64,000 nucleotides of DNA from Sphingobacterium hotanense (lineage in GTDB: Bacteria > Bacteroidota > Bacteroidia > Sphingobacteriales > Sphingobacteriaceae), in the NCBI RefSeq assembly GCF_008274825.1, contig NZ_CP030848.1, positions 4,401,618-4,465,617 of the forward strand. The letters run 5' to 3'. Both the position numbers and the translations under genes were made by a program. The notes below the pieces were generated by a model that was not told the origin of the DNA, made no database searches, and saw only the letters and a program-made list of their open reading frames with translations. Of the stretch, positions 33,504 through 41,800 are shown piece after piece; position 1 is the stretch's first letter, and the number at the start of each line of letters is the position of its first letter.

Positions 33504-35939
33504 ATGATGCAAAGAACCCTATTCCTAGTCATTCTATACCTATGTTCAATCACAATATCCTACAGTCAGCAAAGCTACTCATCCTCGCTGATCAAGTCTA
33601 AAATAGATAAACTTTCTACCTTGGGTACAGTGTTGTACTTTGCTGCACATCCGGACGACGAAAATACGCGATTGATAGCCTGGTTAGCCAATGAAAAGAA
33701 CTACAGAACGGCATATTTATCTTTAACACGAGGAGATGGCGGACAGAACTTATTAGGTACAGAACAGGGCATTGAATTGGGTTTAATCAGGACCCAGGAG
33801 CTATTAGCAGCTCGTGCGATCGATAAAGGAGAACAATACTTCAGTTCCGCTTACGATTTTGGTTTCTCGAAAACACATGAAGAGACTTTCTCGTTTTGGC
33901 AGAAAGAAGAAACACTACGTGAGGCTGTTTATCTAATCCGTAAGCTACAACCTGATGTCATCATCAATCGCTTCCCTCCTGACGCTCGTGGCGGACATGG
34001 TCATCATCAAGCGTCTGCTATCCTCGCCAAGGAAGCATTCGAAGCTGCCGCAGATCCGAAGAGATTTCCAGAACAGTTAAAAGACCTAAAACCATGGAAG
34101 GCGAAACGTTTGCTATGGAATACTGCCAATTTTGGTGGAATGAATAATACACGCGAAGATCAGCTAAAAGTCGATATTGGCGCTTATAATCCCTTATTGG
34201 GTTACTCTTACGGAGAAATAGCCGCCTTGAGTCGCTCACAGCATAAGAGTCAGGGATTTGGTTCTGCTGCTGGTCGTGGCAAGTCTATTGAGTACTTTGA
34301 GGCTGTTGCTGGCGAAGAGGCTAAAGAGAGTCTATTCGACGGCATTGATGCCACTTGGAAGCGCCTTGGTGAGCCTACTTCAGCCATCGAACAGACTATC
34401 AACGATATTCAAAACACCTTTCAAGCAGAAGCCCCTGAGGCGTCCATTGATAAACTGATCAACCTGCATAATTCTATTTCAAAGCTTAAGCCTTCTGTTT
34501 ACAAAACGCAAAAGCTACAAGATGTTGAAGAGTTGATTATTGCTTGCTCAGGTTTATGGATTGAAGCTACTGCCAGTAAATTCAACTATGTGGTCAATGA
34601 AGAGATCCCGGTTTCCAACGAGCTTATCCTTCGCAATCCAGGAATCAAAGTGCGGGTGAAATCTATTAATGGCAAATCGATCGATCAAGAACTTCCATGG
34701 AATGAAGTAAAGAAATTTGAGGATAGCAAAAACTTCTCATCATGGACACAGCCTTATTGGTTGGAAAAACCGCATAGTCTTGGGAAGTTTGCCGTAGATA
34801 CCAAAGATTATGGCAATCCTGAGAATAGCAACTTGCCGAGTTCTACTTTCACCCTGGATATAAACGGTTTTACATTTCCTGTGGAAAGACAGATTAAATA
34901 CAAATATGTTGATCCTGTCGAGGGCGAGGTTTATGAACCGCTAAGCATTAGCCCGGTTATTACAGCTTCCATCAACCATCCCAATATCTTGCTCCAACAA
35001 GGTGAAAAGAAGGTTTTGATCATCACTCTAAAAAACAACTCGACAAAAAAGCAACAAATTGACCTTACTTTCAAGCAGTCAGATGGGCGCGAGATGAGTC
35101 CGAGTAGTTATGCGATCACATTCGAGCCGAATCAAGAGATTATAAAGACGGTGGAGATAAGTAATCCGAAGAACAGTGCTTCGTCTAGCATTGACCTTCT
35201 TGCGAACGGCATGCCGCTCTATGGCTATAAACGTCTTCTATACCCGCATGTGCCCCCGATTACTTGGTTCCCGCCTGTACAATTGCAGGTAAAGGCTTTA
35301 GAATTGAATAATCCAATTAAGCGCGTCGCCTATATTGCAGGAGCGGGTGACCTTATTCCAAGTTCCCTGTCGAATATCGGGATAGAGGTCGATCAATTGT
35401 CGGAATCACAAATTAGTGCCTCGAATCTGCGGGCATATGATGCCGTTGTGTTAGGGGTTAGAGCTTATAATGTAAGTCGATCGATAGCGCGCTGGTTTCC
35501 GGAGCTGATGAGCTATGTGGAGCAAGGCGGTACAGCGATCGTGCAGTATAATGTCAACTCACGGACTGGCATCGATCAGTTCGGACCCTATCCGTTTAAC
35601 ATTAGTAGAGCGCGTGTAACGGAGGAAGATGCGAAGGTAACATTTGTTGAGCCGAAGGATCCTGTGCTCAACTTTCCGAATAAGATAACACAAAAGGACT
35701 TCGACGGCTGGGTACAAGAGCGTGGATTATATTTTGCAGAGAACATTGATAAACAATATCGCACACCATTATCCTTCGCCGATCAGAATGAAAAGCAACA
35801 TAAAGGTTCTTTATTGGTCACAAAATATGGAAAAGGCAAATTTGTCTATACTTCTTTGGCGTTTTTCCGACAATTACCGGCGGGTGTGCCCGGAGCTTAT
35901 AGATTATTTGTAAATTTGCTAGCTAACGAAGAAAAATAA
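33504..35939 (+). CDS. PIG-L family deacetylase with ThuA-like C-terminal domain
   Basis: The 811-residue protein has a signal peptide (MMQRTLFLVILYLCSITISY) and an N-terminal LmbE/PIG-L deacetylase domain (residues about 40-300). The metal site is AAHPDDEN (His49, Asp52) plus GGHGHHQASA near residue 165. The middle is strand-rich. The last 220 residues (VAYIAGAGDLIPSSLSNIGI, VVLGVRAYN, GTAIVQYNVN) resemble a ThuA or class-I amidotransferase-like fold. Members remove acetyl groups from N-acetylated sugars, and the export signal suggests an envelope glycan substrate. It heads an operon with two small membrane proteins and a sodium:solute symporter, which may import the released product. Confidence 0.88.
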   Translation: MMQRTLFLVILYLCSITISYSQQSYSSSLIKSKIDKLSTLGTVLYFAAHPDDENTRLIAWLANEKNYRTAYLSLTRGDGGQNLLGTEQGIELGLIRTQELLAARAIDKGEQYFSSAYDFGFSKTHEETFSFWQKEETLREAVYLIRKLQPDVIINRFPPDARGGHGHHQASAILAKEAFEAAADPKRFPEQLKDLKPWKAKRLLWNTANFGGMNNTREDQLKVDIGAYNPLLGYSYGEIAALSRSQHKSQGFGSAAGRGKSIEYFEAVAGEEAKESLFDGIDATWKRLGEPTSAIEQTINDIQNTFQAEAPEASIDKLINLHNSISKLKPSVYKTQKLQDVEELIIACSGLWIEATASKFNYVVNEEIPVSNELILRNPGIKVRVKSINGKSIDQELPWNEVKKFEDSKNFSSWTQPYWLEKPHSLGKFAVDTKDYGNPENSNLPSSTFTLDINGFTFPVERQIKYKYVDPVEGEVYEPLSISPVITASINHPNILLQQGEKKVLIITLKNNSTKKQQIDLTFKQSDGREMSPSSYAITFEPNQEIIKTVEISNPKNSASSSIDLLANGMPLYGYKRLLYPHVPPITWFPPVQLQVKALELNNPIKRVAYIAGAGDLIPSSLSNIGIEVDQLSESQISASNLRAYDAVVLGVRAYNVSRSIARWFPELMSYVEQGGTAIVQYNVNSRTGIDQFGPYPFNISRARVTEEDAKVTFVEPKDPVLNFPNKITQKDFDGWVQERGLYFAENIDKQYRTPLSFADQNEKQHKGSLLVTKYGKGKFVYTSLAFFRQLPAGVPGAYRLFVNLLANEEK

Positions 35940-35951
35940 TAATAACATATA

Positions 35952-36149
35952 ATGGAAAATCAAATCGAAAACTCTAACGGAATCAACGTAAAAGGAATTA
36001 TTTTATTGGTTGGTGTTGTATTAGCTGCTTTAACTGCTTGGGTTGCAACAGGTACTTTTTTAGGCGTAATTACCGGTACAGTCGCTGGCTTAATCTTCGC
36101 AATTTTCTTTATTTCGGTTTTATTACCGTTCAAAAAGCATGACAGATAA
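35952..36149 (+). CDS. Small two-helix membrane protein
   Basis: This 65-residue protein has an acidic N-terminus and two glycine-alanine-rich helices (GIILLVGVVLAALTAWVATG and GTVAGLIFAIFFISVLLPF), ending KKHDR. I know no family function. It lies 12 bases after the PIG-L gene, and its end overlaps the start of the next small gene by 11 bases. Its place before a symporter suggests an accessory subunit, which is inference. Confidence 0.65.
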   Translation: MENQIENSNGINVKGIILLVGVVLAALTAWVATGTFLGVITGTVAGLIFAIFFISVLLPFKKHDR

Positions 36150-36258
36150 GGGACTTCCTCCTTTCGTACGAAATTGGAGACAATTCTATTGGATAATTGT
36201 ACTCTGGCTTTTCGTATGTATAGTCCTCATGTATTTTTTCACTAGATACTTTGGATGA
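36139..36258 (+). CDS. 39-residue single-span membrane protein
   Basis: The frame ATG at 36139 to TGA at 36258 encodes MTDKGLPPFVRNWRQFYWII followed by a hydrophobic helix and TRYFG. It overlaps the upstream gene by 11 bases and shares an ATGA stop-start overlap with the symporter gene at 36255. Such double coupling is strong evidence of a real gene despite its size. The layout (short basic N-terminus, NWR(Q)FYW then one helix) recalls small subunits of sodium:solute symporters, but it is shorter than DUF4212. Confidence 0.65.
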   Translation: MTDKGLPPFVRNWRQFYWIIVLWLFVCIVLMYFFTRYFG

Positions 36259-37952
36259 GTAGTATCGACTGGATAGTACTCATCCTCACCTTGCTTTCTA
36301 TAGTGCTTTATGGACTCTATAAAAGCAAGAACGTCAAAAACATTGACGGCTACATCCTTGGTGACCGCTCTTTACCCTGGTACACCGTAGGACTCTCGGT
36401 CATGGCGACCCAAGCCAGCGCAATCACCTTTCTTTCTGCCCCAGGATTAGCTTACTCTTCCGGAATGAGTTTCGTCCAATTCTATTTCGGACTTCCTTTG
36501 GCGATGATTGTACTCTGTGTCACTTTTGTCCCCATCTTCCATAAGCTTAAGGTCTATACCGCCTATGAATTTCTCGAGAAGCGGTTCGACGTCAAAACTA
36601 GGGTGTTAACGGCTATCCTCTTTTTGATACAAAGAGGTATATCGACCGGAATTACCATCTTCGCCCCTGCCATTATCCTATCCACCATACTGAACATCGA
36701 TTTGACCGTGACAACCTTGTCAATCGGGGCCCTCCTGTTGATCTATACAGTTTACGGCGGAACGAAAGCTGTTTCTTATACGCAATTGCTGCAGATGTCC
36801 ATCATTTTCGGCGGATTGCTTTTAGCAGGCGTATTGGTGGTGCAACTCCTCCCAGAACATATAGGTTTTACGGAGGCTCTCCATATCGCAGGGAAATCGG
36901 GAAAAACCAACGCGATAGACTTTACCCTCGATTTAGATAATCAGTACACCGTCTGGACAGGTCTTATCGGCGGCTTCTTTCTTCAGCTCTCTTATTTCGG
37001 AACGGATCAAAGTCAGGTTGGCCGATATCTTACAGGTTCATCGGTTAAAGAGAGCCGACTAGGCTTGCTTATGAATGGCCTTTTAAAGGTGCCTATGCAA
37101 TTTTGTATCCTGTTGATAGGTATACTGGTCTTTGCATACTATCAGTATCACACACCGCCTCTATTCTTTAATGAGCAGGAAACCATAAAACTGGAGCAAA
37201 GTGCCTACAAAGCCGATTATCAACAGATCATGCAAACGCATGAAAAGATAAGCTCAGAGAAAACCCTAGTCGTTAATGAACTCACAGATGCACTCGCAAA
37301 TAAAGAAGATTCGAAAATCGATGGCATCCGTGATCGGCTTGCCGCCTATAATGATCAAGAAAAGGAACTCCGCGCAGATTTGGTGGACCTGATGAAGAAA
37401 AATGATAGCGCTGCTGACACCAATGATAATAACTATATCTTCTTAAAGTTCGTTACGGATGTGTTTCCAAAGGGCTTGATTGGCTTATTGATTGCGATCA
37501 TCTTCCTGGCATCCATGGGTGCTACGGCTAGTGCAATCAACTCCCTCTCCTCTACCTCTGTCATCGATATTTATAAGCGCTTTGTGAAGAAAGATGCCAA
37601 TGAAAAACATTATCTGAATGCTTCTCGAATTGCGACCGCCTTCTGGGGTGTTTTTACGATTGCTATCGCCCTCTATTCGAGTAAGCTTGGCAATCTTCTG
37701 GAAGCAGTGAATATCCTCGGCTCCCTATTCTATGGAACTATCCTCGGTATTTTCTTGGTGGCTTTCTATATCAAAAGAATCGGCGGAAAAGCAGTGTTTC
37801 TGGCAGCTATTCTTTCGGAGATTATCGTCGTTGGTATCTGGAGATTGGATGTTGTTGCCTTCCTATGGCTTAACTTGATTGGATGCGTCTTTGTGATTGT
37901 ATTAGGCTTTGTTCTTCAGGAATTGATAGGAAAGAAAAAGGAACTGGCTTAA
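36255..37952 (+). CDS. Sodium:solute symporter (SSS family)
   Basis: The 565-residue transporter has about thirteen membrane helices and SSS phrases: GDRSLPWYTVGLSVMATQAS, ITFLSAPGLAYSSG, VYGGTKAVSYTQLLQM, GGFFLQLSYFGTDQSQVGRY and MGATASAINSLSSTSVIDIY, which includes sodium-site serines. Residues about 305-395 form a highly charged helical insert (KADYQQIMQTHEKISSEKTL and onward) between helices, probably a cytoplasmic or periplasmic coiled coil. It is translationally coupled to the 39-residue protein. The substrate may be a sugar or amino-sugar from the PIG-L reaction. Confidence 0.92.
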   Translation: MSSIDWIVLILTLLSIVLYGLYKSKNVKNIDGYILGDRSLPWYTVGLSVMATQASAITFLSAPGLAYSSGMSFVQFYFGLPLAMIVLCVTFVPIFHKLKVYTAYEFLEKRFDVKTRVLTAILFLIQRGISTGITIFAPAIILSTILNIDLTVTTLSIGALLLIYTVYGGTKAVSYTQLLQMSIIFGGLLLAGVLVVQLLPEHIGFTEALHIAGKSGKTNAIDFTLDLDNQYTVWTGLIGGFFLQLSYFGTDQSQVGRYLTGSSVKESRLGLLMNGLLKVPMQFCILLIGILVFAYYQYHTPPLFFNEQETIKLEQSAYKADYQQIMQTHEKISSEKTLVVNELTDALANKEDSKIDGIRDRLAAYNDQEKELRADLVDLMKKNDSAADTNDNNYIFLKFVTDVFPKGLIGLLIAIIFLASMGATASAINSLSSTSVIDIYKRFVKKDANEKHYLNASRIATAFWGVFTIAIALYSSKLGNLLEAVNILGSLFYGTILGIFLVAFYIKRIGGKAVFLAAILSEIIVVGIWRLDVVAFLWLNLIGCVFVIVLGFVLQELIGKKKELA

Positions 37953-37960
37953 GAAAAGAT

Positions 37961-37982
37961 GAGGCCGCTTTTCAGCGACCTC
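37961..37982. terminator. Terminator between symporter and thioredoxin-like genes
   Basis: GAGGCCGCT pairs with AGCGACCTC around TTT with one mismatch. It separates convergent genes, but its T tracts are weak. Confidence 0.55.
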
Positions 37983-37991
37983 AATCAACAA

Positions 37992-39137
37992 CTATAATAG
38001 TTTATCAAGTTTCTCTATTAATTCATTTCCATGCAGGTTTTTTGCAATAATCTTCCCGTCGGGTCCGATTAGAAAGTTTTGCGGAATTGCCTGTATACCA
38101 TACAGAGCCGCAACTTCATTCTTCCATCCTGTGAGATCACTTATATGGTGCCACGGCAATCCATCTTTTTCAATTGCCCCTAGCCAAACATCCCTTTTCC
38201 CCGGCTTGTCGAGTGATAAACCTAGGATGGTGAAGTTCCTGTCCTTGAAAGCCGTATAGGCTTTAACTAGATTAGGATTGTCTGCACGACAAGGAGCACA
38301 CCAAGAAGCCCAAAAATCAAGCAACACATACTTGCCTTTGAAATCCGACAATTTTACCTCTTTTCCGCTAAGATCTGGTTGGGTAAAGTCTGGAGCAAGC
38401 TGTCCAATGGCCAGCTTCTTTGCCGTTTCAATCGCTTTCCCTAGCTGTTGTCCGTCTTCCTTCAACTTTAGTTTACTATCGAGTAGAGCGTAAAGCGGCT
38501 CCACTTTTTCTACGTCAATGCTATAACCTGCGATATCTTTGAGTGCCAATAAGCTAAAGTAAGAAGCCTTATTTGCAGCGATGTAGCTTTCCTTTGCCTT
38601 GTTTGCTTCTTTTTCCAAACTGTCCATCCTAGCATTTATAGCCGCTAGCTGCTGTTTATCAGGCGATTTACTCTGATAGAGTTTCGAGCGCTCTGTTTGG
38701 ATTTCCTCCGCTTTAAGCTCGAATGCCTTCATGTAGTCTGCATAGTCAGCATATTCACGTTGGACGGCAGAGCCTATAATCTTCGCATCAGCAATTTTGT
38801 CGCTAAATGAAACAGTCGATAAGCCTTGATCGACATACAGATTCACCTTATCCCATATTCTCAATCCTCGCTGACCAAAGAACGGAGTTCCCTGGGGCGA
38901 ATAATAAAGAGTGACTATAGTCGGCCCCTTTACCTCGCCCTTGTATTCCTTTGATTGATCGAGGATGACAGAATCCAGATGCAATTCATTCTCCACGAGA
39001 TAGCGAACAAACACTTTTTCATTCGGCGCCGATTTCTCCTTTTCAAACTTTAGTTGGAAGGTATTATTTTGTGCCTGTGCGCCATGAGAAGCCATTAGAC
39101 CCAATAGCGCTATTATAGATATTTTAACCGAATTCAT
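37992..39137 (-). CDS. TlpA-like thiol-disulfide oxidoreductase
   Basis: The 381-residue exported protein begins with a signal peptide (MNSVKISIIALLGLMASHGA). It has an N-terminal DUF4369-like strand domain (residues 25-130), a helical stretch with coiled-coil character (130-200), and a C-terminal TlpA/AhpC-TSA thioredoxin domain: GQLAPDFTQPDLSGKEVKLS, LLDFWASWCAPCRADNPNL (active-site pair WCAPC) and the cis-proline in IQAIPQNFLIGPDGKI. It should act on disulfides in the periplasm. It is the last gene of the sigma/FecR/SusC/SusD locus, three bases after the next upstream thioredoxin gene. Confidence 0.9.
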   Translation of the reverse strand: MNSVKISIIALLGLMASHGAQAQNNTFQLKFEKEKSAPNEKVFVRYLVENELHLDSVILDQSKEYKGEVKGPTIVTLYYSPQGTPFFGQRGLRIWDKVNLYVDQGLSTVSFSDKIADAKIIGSAVQREYADYADYMKAFELKAEEIQTERSKLYQSKSPDKQQLAAINARMDSLEKEANKAKESYIAANKASYFSLLALKDIAGYSIDVEKVEPLYALLDSKLKLKEDGQQLGKAIETAKKLAIGQLAPDFTQPDLSGKEVKLSDFKGKYVLLDFWASWCAPCRADNPNLVKAYTAFKDRNFTILGLSLDKPGKRDVWLGAIEKDGLPWHHISDLTGWKNEVAALYGIQAIPQNFLIGPDGKIIAKNLHGNELIEKLDKLL

Positions 39138-39140
39138 GTT

Positions 39141-40358
39141 TTAAATGGATTTTGCGCGTTCGACCAACTTATCTGCGATCTTAATAATCTTCGATGTTTC
39201 AAACTCCGCTAGTGCTCTTGCAGCCTCTGCCGCTTTAATCGCTTCTTGCTTTTTATTCAATAGAATGCAAATTTCAGCAAGTGTCCCTTGATTGGAATAA
39301 GAATCTTCCTCAAGCTCCACAGCTTGCTTAGCAAGTACGTAACATTGCAAAACTCTCGCACCGGTAGGTGTGCTGCCTGTCGCGTATTTTCCAGAATTTC
39401 TGCGTGCAATAAAGCTCAATCGCTCAGCTTGATCCTTTAGAAGTCCCTTTCTCAATTTGTCGGTAAGTTGAATGAAATCATCGTCAGTCCCATGGCTAGC
39501 CACCCATTCAACTTCATACATGGCTCCTTCAATCTGTGCTTCTTGATCAGGGTTAGAAGTAAAATACTGTAGTCCTTTTTGGAACTCCTCTTTATTCTTA
39601 TCGCGGATGTAACCATACATCGCGAAACGCAGTAGTTGTTGTTCTTTTGCTAAGAATTCTGCTGCAGGAACATGTTCCTTGAAGTATGCTTTATTCTTTA
39701 GAAAGTAACTTCCATAAGGGTCTGTGCCTGTCTGTCCCAGCTGCATGATTGCCTTCCATCCAATCTCTGATTTCATGAAATCCTCGTTCTTTGCGAGCTC
39801 ATCCACAGCTGCTCTCGCTGATTGTGACTCTTTCGGATCTACATTTTTCATGACCTCAATATGTCGTAATAAGAAGGCCGGATCACGCTCTCCCGCAGCG
39901 TAGCGAGCCTGCAATGTCGGAATGTGAAAATCCTTGTTATTGGCTTGTTGTCCTTCTTTTAGGAATTCATCCATTTCCATTCTCGACTGCGTACGATAAA
40001 CTAGTACGCCCTCCGAATCCAGAAACAGATACGTTGGGAAGCTGCGGATATTATATTTTTTTGCTATTTCTATCCCTTCTCCAACTTCACAATCGAATTT
40101 AGTGTTGATGAAGTTCGTATTATAATAATCTGCTATCGCAGCTTGGTTGAATACATTTCCCTCCATCCATTTGCATGGTGCACACCATGACGTGTATCCA
40201 TCCAAAAAGATTAATTTGTTCTCCTTTTTTGCCTTCGCTTTAGCTTCGGCTAAAGATAGCTTTTGAAACTGTATCGAGGATTGGGCATTAGCGTTGATAT
40301 GAAATAAGATCAAAACCAACGTCACTGTTATCTGTACTAAACTCTTATTAACGTTCAT
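39141..40358 (-). CDS. Exported thioredoxin-fold protein
   Basis: The 405-residue protein has a signal peptide and a thioredoxin domain near the N-terminus (residues about 30-140) with active site WCAPCKWMEG and the cis-proline in IRSFPTYLFLDSEGVL. The remaining 260 residues are helical, like TPR-type repeats, and hold no catalytic motif. Its start overlaps the SusD stop by 11 bases, so it is coupled to the outer-membrane transport genes. Thioredoxins of this kind commonly follow SusC/D pairs in Sphingobacterium, but their substrate is unknown. Confidence 0.87.
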   Translation of the reverse strand: MNVNKSLVQITVTLVLILFHINANAQSSIQFQKLSLAEAKAKAKKENKLIFLDGYTSWCAPCKWMEGNVFNQAAIADYYNTNFINTKFDCEVGEGIEIAKKYNIRSFPTYLFLDSEGVLVYRTQSRMEMDEFLKEGQQANNKDFHIPTLQARYAAGERDPAFLLRHIEVMKNVDPKESQSARAAVDELAKNEDFMKSEIGWKAIMQLGQTGTDPYGSYFLKNKAYFKEHVPAAEFLAKEQQLLRFAMYGYIRDKNKEEFQKGLQYFTSNPDQEAQIEGAMYEVEWVASHGTDDDFIQLTDKLRKGLLKDQAERLSFIARRNSGKYATGSTPTGARVLQCYVLAKQAVELEEDSYSNQGTLAEICILLNKKQEAIKAAEAARALAEFETSKIIKIADKLVERAKSI

Positions 40359-41796
40359 ATTGTGGCATATTAGGATTTAAGGATAATGCTTTAGGTGCAA
40401 CCGGAAGGATCATTCTCGGATCATTAGAGGGCATAGACATTTCTTTGCCGCTTAAAACATGAATAATGTTTTTGTTTAAATCTCCAGATGTCGCCAGTCG
40501 CTTCAGATCAATAAGTCTCGTGCTCGCCGTATAAGGCATTTCTCTACGACGCTCATCAAGTACTAACTTCAATGTTTCATCTTTGGAAAGATTAGCAATA
40601 GGACTATTATTTTTGATACGCATGTCTCTAAGTTTGTTGATCCAGCTTAATGCTTGAGCAGTAGATCCAACACGAGCTTCGCATTCTGCAATCGTCAAAT
40701 AAAGTTCAGGCGTGCTGAAACCGGTGTTCATTTCCACATATGGAGCCCATAATGTTCTTCCGGGAAACCTGGTAACATTCGCTCCAAAAGAAGCACTGTC
40801 TTGACAGAAGAATAGTTCGTAACGCATGTCTTTTGCACCATTCGGAAGATTTTTAGAATAAACATTCTTTAAATCTGCGCTAGCATACACCTCTGCATTC
40901 AGCGCCCCATAACTGCTGGTTCCTAATCTTCCCCAAACCGTTTCATTGCTTTCTCTAACATCTGGGAAAGGCACATCTTCGTCTGTGATCAAGCAGACAC
41001 GCCCCCATGTTGTTTTGTCCTTGGTGGTGTATAGTTTATAATCTTCTAAATACTCATTCAGTTTAAGAGCTTCCCTAGCATTTGTAAGAGCCTCTCCATA
41101 ATTCCCTTTATAAAGGTTCATGCGGCTTAAGAAAGCAAAGCCTACGGTCTTTAATGGCTGGAAGCGATGAGCAGAACTACTCGCAAGATGCGGCAAAGCT
41201 TCTTGAAGATCTGTTTCCACCAGCTCATAAATCTGCGCCACGGATACTCGTTCATACGACTTATTGATATCCTCCGACAGCACAAGAGGAACACCCAAAT
41301 CACTAGATGCAGTCTTTGAATCATAGTGTTTTGCATAGATATTAACCAAAGTCAAATATTCGAATGCACGTCCTATTTTTGCTTCCGCCCAAACACGTTT
41401 CTTTTCCTCTTCCTTTCCATCTTTTGCCGAAAGCACATTGTTGATAACGACATTGTAAGTGAAGATATGGCTATACGCCGATTCCCAATAAGGGTCGTAT
41501 TGCCCATCTTCGAAAATAGCACCATGTTCGAAAGTATACAGTCGTTTTTTTACTGTGGGATAGCTATCAAAGCTTGCGGAGCGATTAACATCTGTGGGAT
41601 CGCCTGATTGCACATTATCAGAAAGATAATCTGGGTAAGCAGGTGATGCACGAATGAGTCCCTGATCGTTCAATAGCTGCTTATAATCGTTTAATAATTC
41701 AGGGATAGTGAAACCCTTCGGCTTTACGTCGAGGAAAGAATCACATCCTAGCAATATCAATGAGGCCAATCCGGCCATAAATAATATCTTTTTCAT
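40348..41796 (-). CDS. SusD/RagB outer-membrane lipoprotein
   Basis: SusD-like proteins are surface lipoproteins that bind nutrients as lids on SusC channels. The product of about 482 residues (ATG at 41796, giving MKKILFMAGLASLILLGCDS) has its lipidated cysteine near residue 18, and the TPR region with FEYLTLVNIYAKHY, FLSRMNLYKGNYGEALTNA and the C-terminal LDERRREMPYTASTRLIDLK typical of the family. It starts five bases after the SusC stop. The ligand cannot be deduced. No glycosidase lies beside it, so this may not be a polysaccharide locus. Confidence 0.92.
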   Translation of the reverse strand: MKKILFMAGLASLILLGCDSFLDVKPKGFTIPELLNDYKQLLNDQGLIRASPAYPDYLSDNVQSGDPTDVNRSASFDSYPTVKKRLYTFEHGAIFEDGQYDPYWESAYSHIFTYNVVINNVLSAKDGKEEEKKRVWAEAKIGRAFEYLTLVNIYAKHYDSKTASSDLGVPLVLSEDINKSYERVSVAQIYELVETDLQEALPHLASSSAHRFQPLKTVGFAFLSRMNLYKGNYGEALTNAREALKLNEYLEDYKLYTTKDKTTWGRVCLITDEDVPFPDVRESNETVWGRLGTSSYGALNAEVYASADLKNVYSKNLPNGAKDMRYELFFCQDSASFGANVTRFPGRTLWAPYVEMNTGFSTPELYLTIAECEARVGSTAQALSWINKLRDMRIKNNSPIANLSKDETLKLVLDERRREMPYTASTRLIDLKRLATSGDLNKNIIHVLSGKEMSMPSNDPRMILPVAPKALSLNPNMPQYER

Positions 41797-41800
41797 TGTC

